Shown in pieces: positions 50,492 through 63,515 of a stretch of DNA of 64,000 nucleotides. The DNA is taken from positions 4,193,001 to 4,257,000 of the forward strand of contig LR746273.1 of the NCBI GenBank assembly GCA_902729315.2. The letters run 5' to 3'. The notes beneath the pieces were generated by a model that made no database searches, was not told the origin of the DNA, and saw nothing but the letters and a program-made list of their open reading frames with translations. The translations under genes and the position numbers were made by a program. The stretch comes from Spirodela intermedia (Eukaryota; Streptophyta; Magnoliopsida; Alismatales; Araceae). Position 1 is the first letter of the stretch, and the number at the start of each line of letters is the position of its first letter.

Positions 50492-52386
50492 TAAGTCTTC
50501 ATTATCATGAACTAATAATTAATTAATAATATATTTTAAGCCTTAACTCATGATAAATATATTTATACTTATATTAAATTAAAAAAAGTAATTTTTAGTT
50601 AATTAATATATTTTTTACTTAATTATGTGATTTTATGTGATTTTACATAATTTTTATAATCATATTTTTGAGATAAATAAAGAAACATAAATTAAACAAA
50701 AAAATATAGAAAAATTGGGGACCCCCTAGCTAGTTGGGCCCTCATATAAGTTAGAGGCACAATTGAGGGGAGTCACGAGCTAGGGGTTTGAGTGGCTAAG
50801 GATTAGTCAAGACACGTGTGTGTCATTCCCCTTCCACGTCATTGGTGGCTAGTTAGGCATGGGACAAAGAGTGGTTATACACAAATAAAAGATAGTATAT
50901 TGATGATAAAAATATATATTGATATATATATATATATATTTGTGTTAAATATTAAAAAATAGCTAATGAGACTAAACCTATGCCATGGTCAATGGTAGGT
51001 TTTTACTTTTTTATATTGAAAATATTATTGACTTATAAGAAAGAAACACCTCTATGACATTATTAGGTAAAGGTACATAAGTAATTTGTATTTTCTCTCA
51101 TATAGTCGAGCAATTGAGGAAGGTTCTAATCTCACAAGAGCCAAAAATCATATTTTTATATGATTAAATTATGATTTTCCTACAGAACATTCGTCAACAA
51201 TTAAGCTATGAAAATCACTCAATCATCAACAAAAATATCTTCAATGTGATTTGTAGAACATCATTACCAACTGAAAATATTTTTTTGATAAAACTATTAC
51301 GAATTTATTAAAAAAATCATCTCTAATTGATTGAAGAATGAACTATTATTAGAAAGAGTACAATTCACTGAGAGATGAGTCATCACCTCATCAGAGCACA
51401 CCATATGCAATGAAGAGCTCATCTCTCTATATAGACTGATAAGTCTTCATTATCATGAGTTAATAATTAGTAAATAATATAGTTTTAACCTTAACTCAGG
51501 ATAAATAGACTTATATTTGTGTTAAATTGTGAAAAGTGGTTTTTAGTTGATTAACGTGATTTTTTAGTTAATTATGTGATTTTCTATGAATTTATATGAT
51601 TGTTATAGTTCTATTTTTGATATAAATGAAGAAAAAAAATTAAAATAAAAATATAGCAAAAAAGGGGGACCCACCGACTAGCCAAGCCCACAAATAGGTC
51701 AAAAGCGCAATCAGTGGAAGCCGTGAGTAAGGGCTCGAGTGGCTAGAACCAATGAAAGCACGTGTGTACCACTCTCCTTCCACGTCACCAGTGGCTAACC
51801 GGTTGTGGGACAAAGAGTGATCGTACACACAAGAGAAAGTGACTCATTACATATAAATGTGATATTATTATATATTCGTCTAAAAAATTATCTCACAAGT
51901 GATGTAAGACTAAATTTGCATTACACATTCCCCCAAAAAGCTTTCAAAATTTTAATACCTAAACTACTCCTTCATTATAATAGAGATATATCATGATGAC
52001 GTCACTTAATAAGAGTATTAGAGTATTTGTCTCAATCTTTCTCATGTAGGTGGGCAACCGGTGAGGGTTTGAATTCTCTTAGAACCAAAACTCATATTTT
52101 TATCTAATTATCATGACTTTCCTGCAGATTGCCAGTGAAGGATTAAATCAACAGAATTACTAGATCATCGGCGAAAATTTCATCAACACGATTTGCGAAG
52201 TATTGTTACTAAAATTATTGAATGATTTACGATAAAAAGATTACAAATCTATCGAGTAAATCATCTTCGATTGATCAACGAATAAGTCATCATCAGAAAG
52301 AGGACGATTTGTTAAGAGATAAGTCGCCACCTCTTGAGAACATACTAGATGTGGTGAAGAGCCTCCTTTTGTTGTGTGGACTTGAG
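50492..52386. repeat. 948-bp diverged tandem duplication
   Basis: Unit A (50492-51439) and unit B (51440-52386) align along their whole length. Both begin TAAGTCTTCATTATCATGA. Both have a block with CACGTGTGT, CCTTCCACGTCA and GTGGCTA, and both have CTCATCTCT or equivalent near the end. Where the copies differ, unit A often has T or A where unit B has C or G, for example in the block after CCACGTCA. There is no open reading frame. The units could be remnants of terminal repeats or a noncoding element; the class is unknown. Confidence 0.8.
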
Positions 52387-52428
52387 GATAAAGTTCCTTG
52401 ACATGCGCTCCACCTTCATTCAACTCTT

Positions 52429-53640
52429 CTCCGTCGAGTGACAGCTGCTAAAAAGCCGCAAAGTCGTCATTTTTCCGTTCCACTGGGTCACAACTACTGG
52501 AGACAATTTGACGATTCATTTCATTGATCTCTAAACTTTATAAAGAGATCTAAAGATTACCCACATCGTCTTTGTCCAAGGTGAGCCTTCACTGCCGTGA
52601 ACACTACATGACGATCCTCCCAAATATTCAAGATTTCAGTGCATCATTGACGCATTACTGCTGCGATGCTAGAACTCTATTTTCTTACTTTCAATTTAAT
52701 TTTTACTTTATTTAGTGATAATTTGTGTGATTTAAATTTACTAAGCTATACTTCATTCAATTACGATTCTTTTAGCTTTTAAAAATCTTAATTTGATCAA
52801 TTAAATCATCTGTAATCGCTTACATAAGAATCATCAGATAGAACCCTATTTCTGCCTGATTTGTATTTGTTAGGCACTGATGTCATCTTGACGTCCGCAC
52901 CCTTATTTCTTTTTTCGTGAATTTTAAACATATTTTATTTTTATTTCTTAGTACAAAATCTATAAAAAAATGTATTCTTTATAAATAATTCTAAAAAAAT
53001 TACTCAATATTATATTATATCCTTGTGATTGACCTAAAAAATTACCACTATTTTTGGAAGTTTTTATTGAATTATAATTAATATATTCGTTCAAAAATAA
53101 TTCTAAATATCTAAAAATTAGTATTTTCTAGTTTTACAAATTTTAACTTTTTATGATTTACTATACAACGACTAAGTCACCTCATAAACCTATAGATGAA
53201 GCTTCATAAAATGTATTTCATCTTTGACCAATATATCTCCATCGAGTGACAACTACAGAATAACTCATTATCATCAAACTTTCGCTCTACTAGGTGAGAA
53301 CTATTGGAGACACATCATTGTCACCTACCTTCATCTTCTAGACTTGCAAAGAAATTTAAAAACTACCAACATTGTCCATCTCCAATGAGAGTCTTTGAAG
53401 CTGCAGAGATTACACAATAATCCTTCTAAATGCTTAAGATTCTAACACATTATTGCGACAATGCTAAAACTCTATTTTACTTGTTTTAAACTAGTTTAAC
53501 TTTCATCATCATTCTTTGGACTTCATAAGGAGATTTAGAAATTACTTAGGTCATATGTGTCTAAGAAGAGCCCTTGAGGCTATAGATATTGTATGATAAT
53601 CATCCCAAACACTCATAATTCTACTATAATCTTACATCTT
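52429..53640. repeat. Further diverged copies of a downstream repeat
   Basis: A segment at 52429-52700 (starting CTCCGTCGAGTGACAGCTGC) recurs at 53237-53500 (CTCCATCGAGTGACAACTAC), 808 bp away. Both copies carry the ACTATTGGAGACA or ACTACTGGAGACA block and GCTAAAACTC or GCTAGAACTC before a T-rich end. A third partial copy runs at about 53519-53640. Together with the 948-bp duplication this shows repeated local copying. No coding potential. Confidence 0.7.
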
Positions 53641-54139
53641 TTTTAAACATATGTTTTTTATTATAATCTTACATCTTTTATATTTTTTTGTTAGAAACTT
53701 AATCTTGTATAAAATAAAATAAGTAACAAAAAACTTAGTTTAGCTGATATCATAAGAGCAAGGTAAACCTAAAAGATAGTCACCTATGTAGACTACCAAT
53801 GTGCAAGTGAAGGGATTAGACTAAAATGTATCACTATCCTTACTAGTCACCCATTGCTTGTTATGAAGATTAATCCCTAGACCTATTTGTTTTGAAAAAG
53901 TACAAAAGTATTCTTTCATCTTGTCCAAAAATCCATGTGCTTAGGTGAAAACTTTTATCTTTCAAATAAGAGATTCATAGTGAAGATTAATGTGGATTGA
54001 AAATTTTCTACTAACTTAACCTCTAGGTTGAGTGTAATGTTTACCTTGCAAAAGTGTTGATTTAACATTATTTCACTATATGAAGTTATATATTGTCCAT
54101 AATCTCTTAACATATATGGATGTGTGATATCACATTAGT

Positions 54140-55885
54140 TGTTATAAATAAAATGATCAATTTTTACTTATTTATTAACCAAATTCAAAATAAAATTTTG
54201 GTGAATTCAAGTTGTCCAAATAGATGATAGTTGATCTCAATATTAACTTTTTGTTGTAAATAATTTATTAAAATGAAAAATAAAAAAGGAAAATAATCTT
54301 CTTCACACTTTAAATCATATATAGTGGGTCAGCATTAAATCTTTCAATTTTAATGTGTGTCTATGTTCAGCATTAATAAATGAGCTCAAGACCTATAAAC
54401 ATTCTAGAGAAAATGATACACAAAATCACAAAAATAAAAGAAAAATAAATGCAAAAAATAAACTTAAATTAGGAAAAATAAGAGAGGAGAGAGAAATACA
54501 GCCATTGATAGGGTCTCCTCGAGGATGGTGAAATGGAAAAGAATCTGAGCGGAATTCCTAAGAAGTAAAATTTTATCAAAAAAACTAAAAAATGAAAATA
54601 ACTACTGAAAATAAAACCAATATCTAAAGGGAAAAATAATTTGGATTCAAATCCATATAAAAACAAACAATCTATGAGACTAAATTTCTTTGAATGACTG
54701 TAATCAAGTTAACTTTAATTAGAAAGATTTAAATCACACAAATAAGGACAAGAAAAAATAAAATAAATGTGTGAACTCATCTAAGTCTATCACCAAGAAA
54801 TAAAGTATTGTCGTGGTAATAAAATGGAATGAAAAAGTGACTAAAAAGTGACTAAAAAGTGGTTAAAAGGCTTAATCTTGTTAGTTGCTTGTCACAAAAA
54901 TGATGGATTAAGAAAAATAAAAAATCAAACTCCAAATGAAAATAGAATTCACAAACTTCCCCTATCTCTTACCTATTTGTCACTAAAAATAAAGTAATAG
55001 AAAATGAATGCAAAATCAGAATAAAAATTGGTAAAAAAATAGGTTTAAAGGCTTGATCTCTTCATCTTATTCCCAGATTAAGAAAAAATTAAAATGATAA
55101 AATGGGATCAAAAGAGAAATCAAATATGTAAGTGCCAATCATTGCTCAACTTGTCTCCACATGTCGCATGGAGAGAACTCGATCTGAAAAACTTAAAATT
55201 AATCAAATCTCTTGTTCTTTATCATCTCAAAACTTCATTTCATTTTCCTTGGATCTTCTTTCTGATATTTATGAAAAAATATCCTAATGATCACTATGAA
55301 ATTAGGAATTCTCCCCTTTTGTTTCACCACCCAAGTGGAGTCTAGAAGATAACATGTACATTGATGACATGATATAATATGCTGACATGCAATAAAATGA
55401 TGAGTTGGCCCATAAAATTTTGACACATTGTCTTCTGATGTGACCATGAATTGATGCATTTGTTCTCATTATTTTGATAATTTAAAAATTACTGAAAAAT
55501 TACTTCATAAATACCCTAAAAATGAAAGACAAATCTATTGTCTAATTTACCTTCATGATTCATTTCCTATGAATTGTAAAATGATTGTCACAATTTTAAG
55601 CTTAGATAGCTATTTTTGCACATGGATTAAAGTTACCAATAAAAATATAAATTCATCACCTAATTCTCAAACTAGTATTACTGCATTTTTTAACATTAAA
55701 AAATCTTATTTTACATTGATTCATGAAATGAATACTTGAATTTTACCATAGTTATTATATAAAAATAAATTATTATCAAGGTGCCAGTGTGGCTTACTCT
55801 CATTCATATATCAATATAATTAACTTGTATAAGAACCTTAAAGATGTGGAGTGTGATGATTTCCTATGTTAAATCTCTCTCCTCA
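54140..55885 (+). repeat. Left arm of a long diverged inverted repeat
   Basis: About 1.75 kb that matches the reverse complement of 61842-63515. Collinear matching blocks, in order: GAATTCAAGTTGTCC at about 54202; a GAGGAGAGAGAAATAC stretch near 54484; GTGACTAAAAAGTG near 54836; a block around 55430-55480 complementary to TTATCAAAATAATGAGAA near 62268; ATTGTAAAA near 55572; and TTTCCTATGTTAAAT near 55860. No open frame longer than about 80 codons is supported. Confidence 0.8.
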
Positions 55886-57754
55886 ATTATGATTTATTTA
55901 TTTAATTCTTGTCAGAAAATCCATCTTGAAGTGAAAGACAAGCTTTTGAGGTGAATATTTACCTATGAGATACCTCATCATAAACCAAATATACTTGTAG
56001 GTGGTGGTGAATTTAGATTCAGAAAGGAAATCGGATGGAATAGGCTGAAATTGTGTAAACTAAATACTATTTTACACATGATTAAAATGAGGTTGGAGTA
56101 TTTAGGTGATGAATTTATTTTTCTTCAATGTTGAACTAGGTGCTTTTGTTGAGAAATATGGGGTTTTGAGATATTCTATCTTCATATCTATCACTTCTTG
56201 TGAGGCCAAACCTATCCCTTGTTTAATGTTGAATTGAAGAATTTCAGGTAGGTCGAAACAAATATCCCCTGTTTGTCCTCTAATTTGATTACAGTTTTGT
56301 TTAGAAGAACATTTATCGAGAGAAATAAGATAGTAAAATGGTTATACTTGGAGGGTGGGAACTTTGAGAATAATGACAAGAGAGGGACAAACAGATGAAT
56401 GTTAGGAACACTAGAAAGTTAAAAGGACTAGGGATTATGAAAAGGTAAGGGTTTGGGCAGAAGTAGAGGGGAGACAAGATGACGGGGGATAACCATGGTA
56501 GTTAAATGTGAGTAATGACTCCTAGTAACAACTAAATGTTGTTGTGCTTTAATGTGGTTGTGTTGGGTATAGAAGTTGTTGATGCTTGAAGAAGTCTTGT
56601 CTAGAAAATAAGAAAATCTAAAAGAATCCAAAAGCTCGAGGGTAGCAATTAAGAGAAGGAACACTTGTAAAAAACTTTGAGATCTCATTGGAGTGCTAAT
56701 GAGGGAGAAAATGCCACCACAAGTACAAACTTTGATAGAATTTCATATATATGTAGTGTCAAAAGGTAGTTTGTTTTGAAAACATTATTACAAAAGGTAC
56801 ATAAGAAAACTAAGTTCTAATGTGTCAAGTTGTTGTGGGACATATCCAAATTTGGTTCTTATTTTCAATGATTAGTGCAGTTCAATATTTGAACAAAAAA
56901 CTTTAAACTTGGAGGCAATTTATTTAATTTAATAAAATTAAAAGTATTCATTGATTAATAGAAGTAAATAAAATTTTGGGGGACATTTGGATTGTTGAAC
57001 ATATCCTTGTTATGAAAAGTTCAAGAAATATGTAATCTATAATGGAACTAGAACAATGATGTCCATGAAAGATGTAGTAGTCAACTAAATTATAAATGTG
57101 ATAAGCATGTTATAAGGAAAATTTCCAAATGAAGCCATGTTTGAGTATATTGAGCTCTTCTAATGGTTTCCCAAACTTGATATATTGGAATCAATGTACT
57201 TTTTATTATTTGGAAAAGGACATAGTTAATCATTTCATGGAAGATTATTTGGAATCTGGTAAAACTAATTATGATTAAGTCTCACATAACCATTCTACAT
57301 ACCTAGTGTCTTCTAATTGTGATTAGTGGAAGATTCTCTTTCCAACTATATTTTTTTATGTTGTTTAGGGAAATAAATAACATAAAATTATAATACATTT
57401 ATAAAAAATTTAATAAACAAAAAAGATCGATATCCTTGGTTTTAATAATTGTAAGTGAAAATTTATTGGTAAGTGATTATTTAATAATGATGATTATTTT
57501 TAAATTTTTACACATATGTTCTAGATATTTAATACACTCAACATAGTTGTTATATGAATTATTTTTATTAATTGATTTTATGATTAAATCTAAGGTTTTA
57601 GTCCTTGAAAGAAAATGATTCTCTACATTAGAAGTACTTTAGGATGAAAGATTATCAGTTGAAAAATTATTCTAAGATGAAAGGTTAGGTATATAATTAA
57701 ATGGGTATAAGTAGATGTAATTCCATAAATGGTATTTTATGTAGAAATAGTATT
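55886..57754. other. AT-rich interior, left of the plastid insertion
   Basis: About 1.9 kb of AT-rich sequence without recognisable genes or clear similarity to the plastid genome. I see no matching partner for it on the other side of the insertion. Confidence 0.6.
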
Positions 57755-60052
57755 CTTGCTTTTTTTGACGATCCTCGATACCAAAGACAGTTCAGGAATG
57801 ACTAAATATGGGCCTTTAGAGGTAGATTCCATTGTCAAAAAAGATAATTTAATTGAATATCGAGGAACAAAAGAATTTAGTCCAAAATACCAAATGAAAG
57901 TAGATCAATTTTTTTTCATTCCTAAGAAAGTGCATGTCTTACCAGGATCTTCATTGATAATGATTCAGAATAGTAGTATTAGAGTGGATACACCACTCAC
58001 TTTAAATACAAGAAGTGGTAGGTGGATTGGTCTAAGTGGAGAGAAAAAGAAAGTATTGAACTCAATATTGTTTAGGGGATATTCATTTTCCTGGAGAAAC
58101 AAATAAGATATCCAAGCACAACGGCATGTTGATACCATCAGGAAAGGGAAAAAATAATTTTAATGAATCAAAAAATTGAAAAATTGGATCTATGTCCAAT
58201 AGATCACACCTACTAAGAAAACGTATTTTGTCTCAGTTTGACCTGTAGTCACATATGAAGTAGCGGATGAGATCAATTTACCAACATTTTTTTCATAGAA
58301 TCTTTTGCAGGAAGGGGATAACGTCCAACTTAGAGTTGTCAATAATATCCTTTATGAAAATGGCAAGCAAATTCAAGGAATTTATCACACAAGTATTCAA
58401 ATTAGTTCACATTTGCATAGTATTGATTTGGGACCAAGACCAAAATAGTTCTATAGAAGGTATTCATGCTTCTTTTGTTGAAATAAAGACAAATGATCTA
58501 ATTTGTGATTTCATAAGAATTGAGTTAGCTAAGTCCCCCATTTTGTATACCATAAAAAGAAATAGTATAGTGGGTTTAGGATTGATTAACCATAATGGAT
58601 TACATTACATGAATATTAATCCTTTTTATTCCAAAGAAAAGAGTCAATCACATACTAAACATAAAGAAACTGGTGGTATGTTGTTAAATCGAAAGATGAA
58701 ATGTCAATCTTTGAAAATTTTGTTATCATCCAACTATTCTTGAATTAGTTCATTCAATGGTTTGAAATATAACATTGTCACAAAACAATCAATTAAAGTG
58801 GATCTTATAACTCCAATTAGGAATTCCTTAGGACCTTTAGGTACAATAGTATTCAAAATTGTGAAATTTTATTCATCTTGCCATTTAATAACTTATAATC
58901 AGACTTTGTTAAAAAAAGAATTTGTTTCTTAACAAATTTAGTCAGACTTTCAACTACTAAAATATTTTTCAATAGGTGAGAATAGGGGGATTTATAATCT
59001 TGATCCATCTAGTAACATAATTTTTCATCCATTTGATTTAAATTGGTGTTTTTTCACGATTATTGTGATGAGACATCCACAATTATTAGCCTTGGACCTT
59101 TTTTTTGTGAAAATATGTCTATTCAAATACAGATGACAGAAAAAATCTGGTCAAGTTCTAATTGTTCATGTTGACTACTTAGTAATAAGATCAGCTAAGC
59201 CTTATTTGGCTACTCCAGGAGCAACGGTTCATGGTCATTATGGAGAAATCCTTCATGATGGAGGTACCTTAGTTATATTTATATATGAAAAATCAAGATC
59301 TGGTGACATAACACAAGGTCTTCCAAAAGTAGAACAAGTGTTAGAAGTACGTTCCATTGATTCAATATCCATAAATTTGGAAAAGAGGGTTAAAGCTTGG
59401 AATGAACGTATATGAAGAATTCCCAGAACCCCTTGAGCATTCTTCATTAGCATAGAGCTAACCATCGCTCAAGGTCGTATCTCTTTGGTTAATAAGATCC
59501 AAAAGGTTTATCGATCTCTAGGGGTACAAATCCATAATAGACATATAGAAATTATTATATGTCAAGTAACATCAAAATTATTGCGTTTTAGCAGATGGAA
59601 TGTCTAATGTTTTTTTACCTGGAGAACTCATAGGATTGTTGCGAGTAGAACAAGCAGTGCATGCTTTGGATAAAGTGATATGTAATTGAGCAATCTTATT
59701 GAGAATAATGAGGGCATCTCTTAATACTCAAACTTTCATATCCAAAGCTAGTTTTCAAGAAACTACTTGAGTTTTAGCAAAAGCTGCTCTACGAGGTCAT
59801 ATTGATTGCTTGAAAGGCCTAAAAGAAAATGTTGTTTTGGAGGGACTTATACTTGTTGGTCCTAGATTCAAAAAATTAGTTCATCATTCAAGGCAGCATA
59901 AAAACATTCAGTTGGAAATAAAAAAGAAGAATTTGTTCAAAGGAAAGATGAGAGATATCTTATTTCACCATAGAGAATTTTTGAGTTCTTGTATCCCAAA
60001 CAATTTTCATTAGACATTGGATCAATCATTTACATGATTGAATGATTCCTAA
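57755..60052 (+). pseudogene. rpoC2: Plastid-derived rpoC2 pseudogene (nuclear plastid DNA)
   Basis: Translated in shifting frames, this stretch follows the C-terminal half of the plastid RNA polymerase beta'' subunit. Collinear pieces include [20 protein letters not shown], then [26 protein letters not shown] and NINPFYS. Further on are [40 protein letters not shown] and [20 protein letters not shown], ending near NNFH and a TAA at about 60050. It is broken by many frameshifts and stops, and the 5' half of the gene is absent. The identity of the pieces to plastid proteins appears moderate, so the insertion is old. The living copy is in the plastid; this one cannot make a protein. Confidence 0.93.
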
Positions 60053-60252
60053 CCTAAAGGCAGGCTTATTTTTAAAAAAATATAATTTCTTTATCCAGTC
60101 CCATTTTCTTATTTGATCATAATGAATTAAAAGGAATTAATGGGTTGAATCGTGTATCAATGGTCAATCTTCAGTATAAAGTTCCATCAAAATAATTATT
60201 TCTTTTAGATACCTTGTCTCCTTTTTTAAAGAAAGAGAAAATGTGGGGGAAA

Positions 60253-60735
60253 ATGACAAGAAGATATTGGAACATCAATTTGGAAGAGATGATGGAAGCA
60301 AGAGTTCATTTTGGTTGTGGGACTAGGAAATGGAATCCTAGAATGGCATTCATATTACAAATTTTACGAGAACTGCACATTTTTTATCAGATGCCTGTGT
60401 TTTAGTTTTTGATGCAGCAAGCAAAGGAAAACACTTTTTGATCATTGGGCCCAAAAATAAAGTAGCTGATTTAGTAGCATCTACTGCAATAAAGGCTCAG
60501 TGTCATTTTGTTAATAAAAAATTGCTTGGTGGTATGTTAACAACTTGGTCCACTATAGAAATGAGACTTCAAAAGTTCAGAGATTTAAGAGTGGAACAAA
60601 GGATGATAAAACTCATCAGTCTCCCAAAAAGGGATGCAACAATGTTGAAGGGAAAATTATCCACCCTGCAAACATATCTAGATGGGATCAAAGATATGAC
60701 AAGGTTAGCTGATATTTTATTTTTGAATGTGTGAC
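60253..60735 (+). pseudogene. rps2: Plastid-derived rps2 pseudogene
   Basis: It starts [20 protein letters not shown] as plastid ribosomal protein S2 does, and continues to [10 protein letters not shown]. An internal deletion and frameshift follow near 60345-60440, and the sequence resumes at [20 protein letters not shown]-like residues and [20 protein letters not shown]. The match stops near 60735, before the C-terminal quarter of S2. It lies downstream of rpoC2 in the same orientation, which is the plastid gene order, so both came in one insertion. Confidence 0.93.
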
Positions 60736-61841
60736 TATCCAATATATGTAGCCTTTAATATTTCGAAATAATGTTAGATATTTTTCCTAAGATATTACAT
60801 GAATTAAGTAATCAAGAAAATGAGAAAAACAATGAAACATTTAAGTTTCAAAGAGAACATCTTGATGGTGATACATTCACTACTTACGTGGAAAAAAGGG
60901 AAATGTTAGAAAGAATTCAATAATTTTCTATTAAGTTAGAAAGCTAAAGTTCAATTTTGAATGAAGATGGCTAAGAAAATATATTCAAATGTTGTTGATG
61001 TACATTCTAGAAAATAGTAAATTTCTGAACAGAGATTAAAAAATTGGAGACCAAATTAAATAGGAAAACTAGTACGAAAAAAAAGCTTACAAATGAGAGA
61101 AGATTTCTAAATTGAAAACTAGTCAAACACATGAAATTCAAGGCTAAAAATCAAGTTCTTTACATAGCACACATCAATGACAATTGAGAATACTAGACCT
61201 TGTTCATTAGGTGTTCCTAGTAAACGAATAACTAAATCAACATAACTTTTCTCTCTATTAAGTCCTAAAGTAATTGAGTGGTTGGTAGATCTTAATCATC
61301 GTGTTGTAAGATAACCAAAATTTAATTAATTCATAAATTGAATGTAAAAGATGTTTTAAGTAATAAATTTAGTGGATTCATGTCGTCTACATAGAGATGA
61401 AAGACAAAAAATATTTCTAATTCGTTCTCAACACTTATTGAAAGTTAAATAACTAAAAGCTAAAGATAGAAAATAAATGATTTCAAAGATCATTAAGTTG
61501 TCATGGTCACATTCCCTTCTCTTTGTTGACTTTGAAATAGAAGACATTCTTATTGATGTCTTGATTGCCTCTAGATTACTTTTAATTGATGTTGATTCAA
61601 GGGCTCCTGAAGAATAACCAGAAAAAGTCACAAAAACAAAGGAAAATGAGTGGAAAATCTGTTAGCAAATATTCCTCCAGCAATTAAATGTAGTAGATGA
61701 TACACAACTCAATAAAATCTAAAAATGGTAAAACAAAAGATTATAAAAGAAAAGTATGATTGATAATGTCATATGTGTCATTTCACGTGATAGAATCAAT
61801 CAAAAACTTGAAATAAAATATAGAAGTTAAAAAAACACAGC
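60736..61841. other. AT-rich interior, right of the plastid insertion
   Basis: No gene found. The sequence no longer follows the plastid order after the truncated rps2 (atpI would come next). A minus-strand frame at 61428-61631 is short and unrecognised. Confidence 0.55.
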
Positions 61842-63515
61842 AAAATAAGAGAAGAAAATATAGGAAATCACACTACAGCTTTGTTGTCACACATTGACAG
61901 CTTTGGAGGAGAAATTGACAATGTTTTATTTTGATATAATAATTGTGGTAAAATGAAAGTATTTGTCATATGAATTAACATGAAATGTGTAATATTTAAG
62001 CTAAAAAATATTAGGAATGGTTAGAGAGTTGTGTCACTAATTTCCATCTAATTTGCTATTTTTTTATGATTTATGTGAAATTAATATATTTCTGATTTTT
62101 AATCCACGTACTAATAGGATTCTCCAAATTTTATAGTCTTGAAAATTATTTTACAATTGATAGAAAATTACCCATGAAGATAAAATTGGAAAATATATTT
62201 ATCTTGTATTTTTTTACGGAATTTATGTAGACATTATTTCAACCATGTTGTTTTAGTAATTTTAAAGTTATCAAAATAATGAGAATAAAATGCAGCAATT
62301 ATGTCCACATCACTAGGAGGAGACCTCAAGAGTTTTTGGGCCAAGTCAGCATTTTAGGGCAACATCAATAGGTTATCTCATCCAAGAACATGTCCTCTTC
62401 CATGCTCTATTTTTGGGTAGTGAAACGTATATAGATAATTTTGGATTTTACGATGATGCTTTGTGATATTATTGCATGAAAATTGGAAAGAAGCTTGAAG
62501 ACAAAGGGAGGAAGATTTCTATATTATTAAAACAAAAATATCTGAAGAATTTTGATGCTTTTAGGGCTGATTTCTCTTTGATTGATAGGTCGAGACAAGC
62601 AGAGCAATATTGGGCAATTACAAATTCAATTTGTCTTTTTATTACACTTTATTTTAGTTCCTTATTCATCTGTAATCTGGGTGACAGACAGACAGTGATA
62701 CTCAGCATTTGATCCATTTTTGGACTAGTTTTTAGAAAGTTTTACATTGATTTTCTGGTACTCTATTTTCAGGTGACAATACAAGCTAGTAGAGTGACAT
62801 ATGGTGTTGGAAAATTAGATTTTTGTTTTGATTTAATTTAATTTTTACTTTAGCTTATTTCATCATTTAGGTGACAGGTGGACGACTAAATCAAGAATTT
62901 GAATCCATATTTTTATCACTTTTTAATCACTTTTGTGTTCTAGTTCCTTACTACAATAATACTCCATTCTTGGGTTATAGACAAGGAAGAGTGAGCGTAT
63001 TTATTTCTTTCTTTAGGTCTTTTTCTTCTGATTTTAATATTTTTAGTGAAAATCAACTTTGTTACAATCATTTTGGTATATTTATTTCAAAATATTACTT
63101 AGTTTTGATTAGTATTAGACTCAAATTCGTTTTCCCATTTCATCATTGACTAGGAAACCCCACTAGTGGTAGTATTTTCTCTCTCCTCCCTTATTTTTCT
63201 AGATTTTAGGTTTATTTTTTTAATTTAATTTTTGAGGTATTGAATCATTCATCAATTCTAAATATAGAAAAACATCAAAATTCGAAGATTTAGAAGTTTT
63301 GTAATTTGGAAGATATAAAGTCAAAAGAAGATTATTAATGTTATTATTATTTTATTTGTCATTATTTTTTAAAAAATTATTTAGGATGAAAAAAATCATA
63401 TTGATATTAACCATTGTCCAAGTGGACAACTTGAATTCTCCAAAATTTTATTTTAATTCTTATTTTGAATTTTGTTTATAAATACTTGAAATTTGATCAT
63501 TTTGTTTCCAACAAG
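61842..63515 (-). repeat. Right arm of the long diverged inverted repeat
   Basis: The reverse complement of this arm aligns with 54140-55885. Matching blocks seen on the plus strand include TATAGGAAATCAC near 61860, TATAATAATTGTGGTAAAAT near 61936, TTTTACAATTGATAG near 62149 and TTATCAAAATAATGAGAA near 62268. Further blocks are CACTTTTTAATCACTTTTG near 62918, TTCTCTCTCCTCCCTTATTT near 63176 and GGACAACTTGAATTCTCC near 63424. Spacing is kept within small indels, so the arms are true copies in opposite orientation. No gene is seen. Confidence 0.8.

Noticed and set aside
57755-60735. The window being plastid DNA with functional rpoC2 and rps2
   Set aside because: Both genes are truncated and frameshifted, and the flanks are nuclear repeats and intron-rich nuclear genes.
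54140-63515. The two arms being LTRs of one retrotransposon
   Set aside because: LTRs are direct repeats; these arms match only in opposite orientation, and no gag-pol sequence lies between them.
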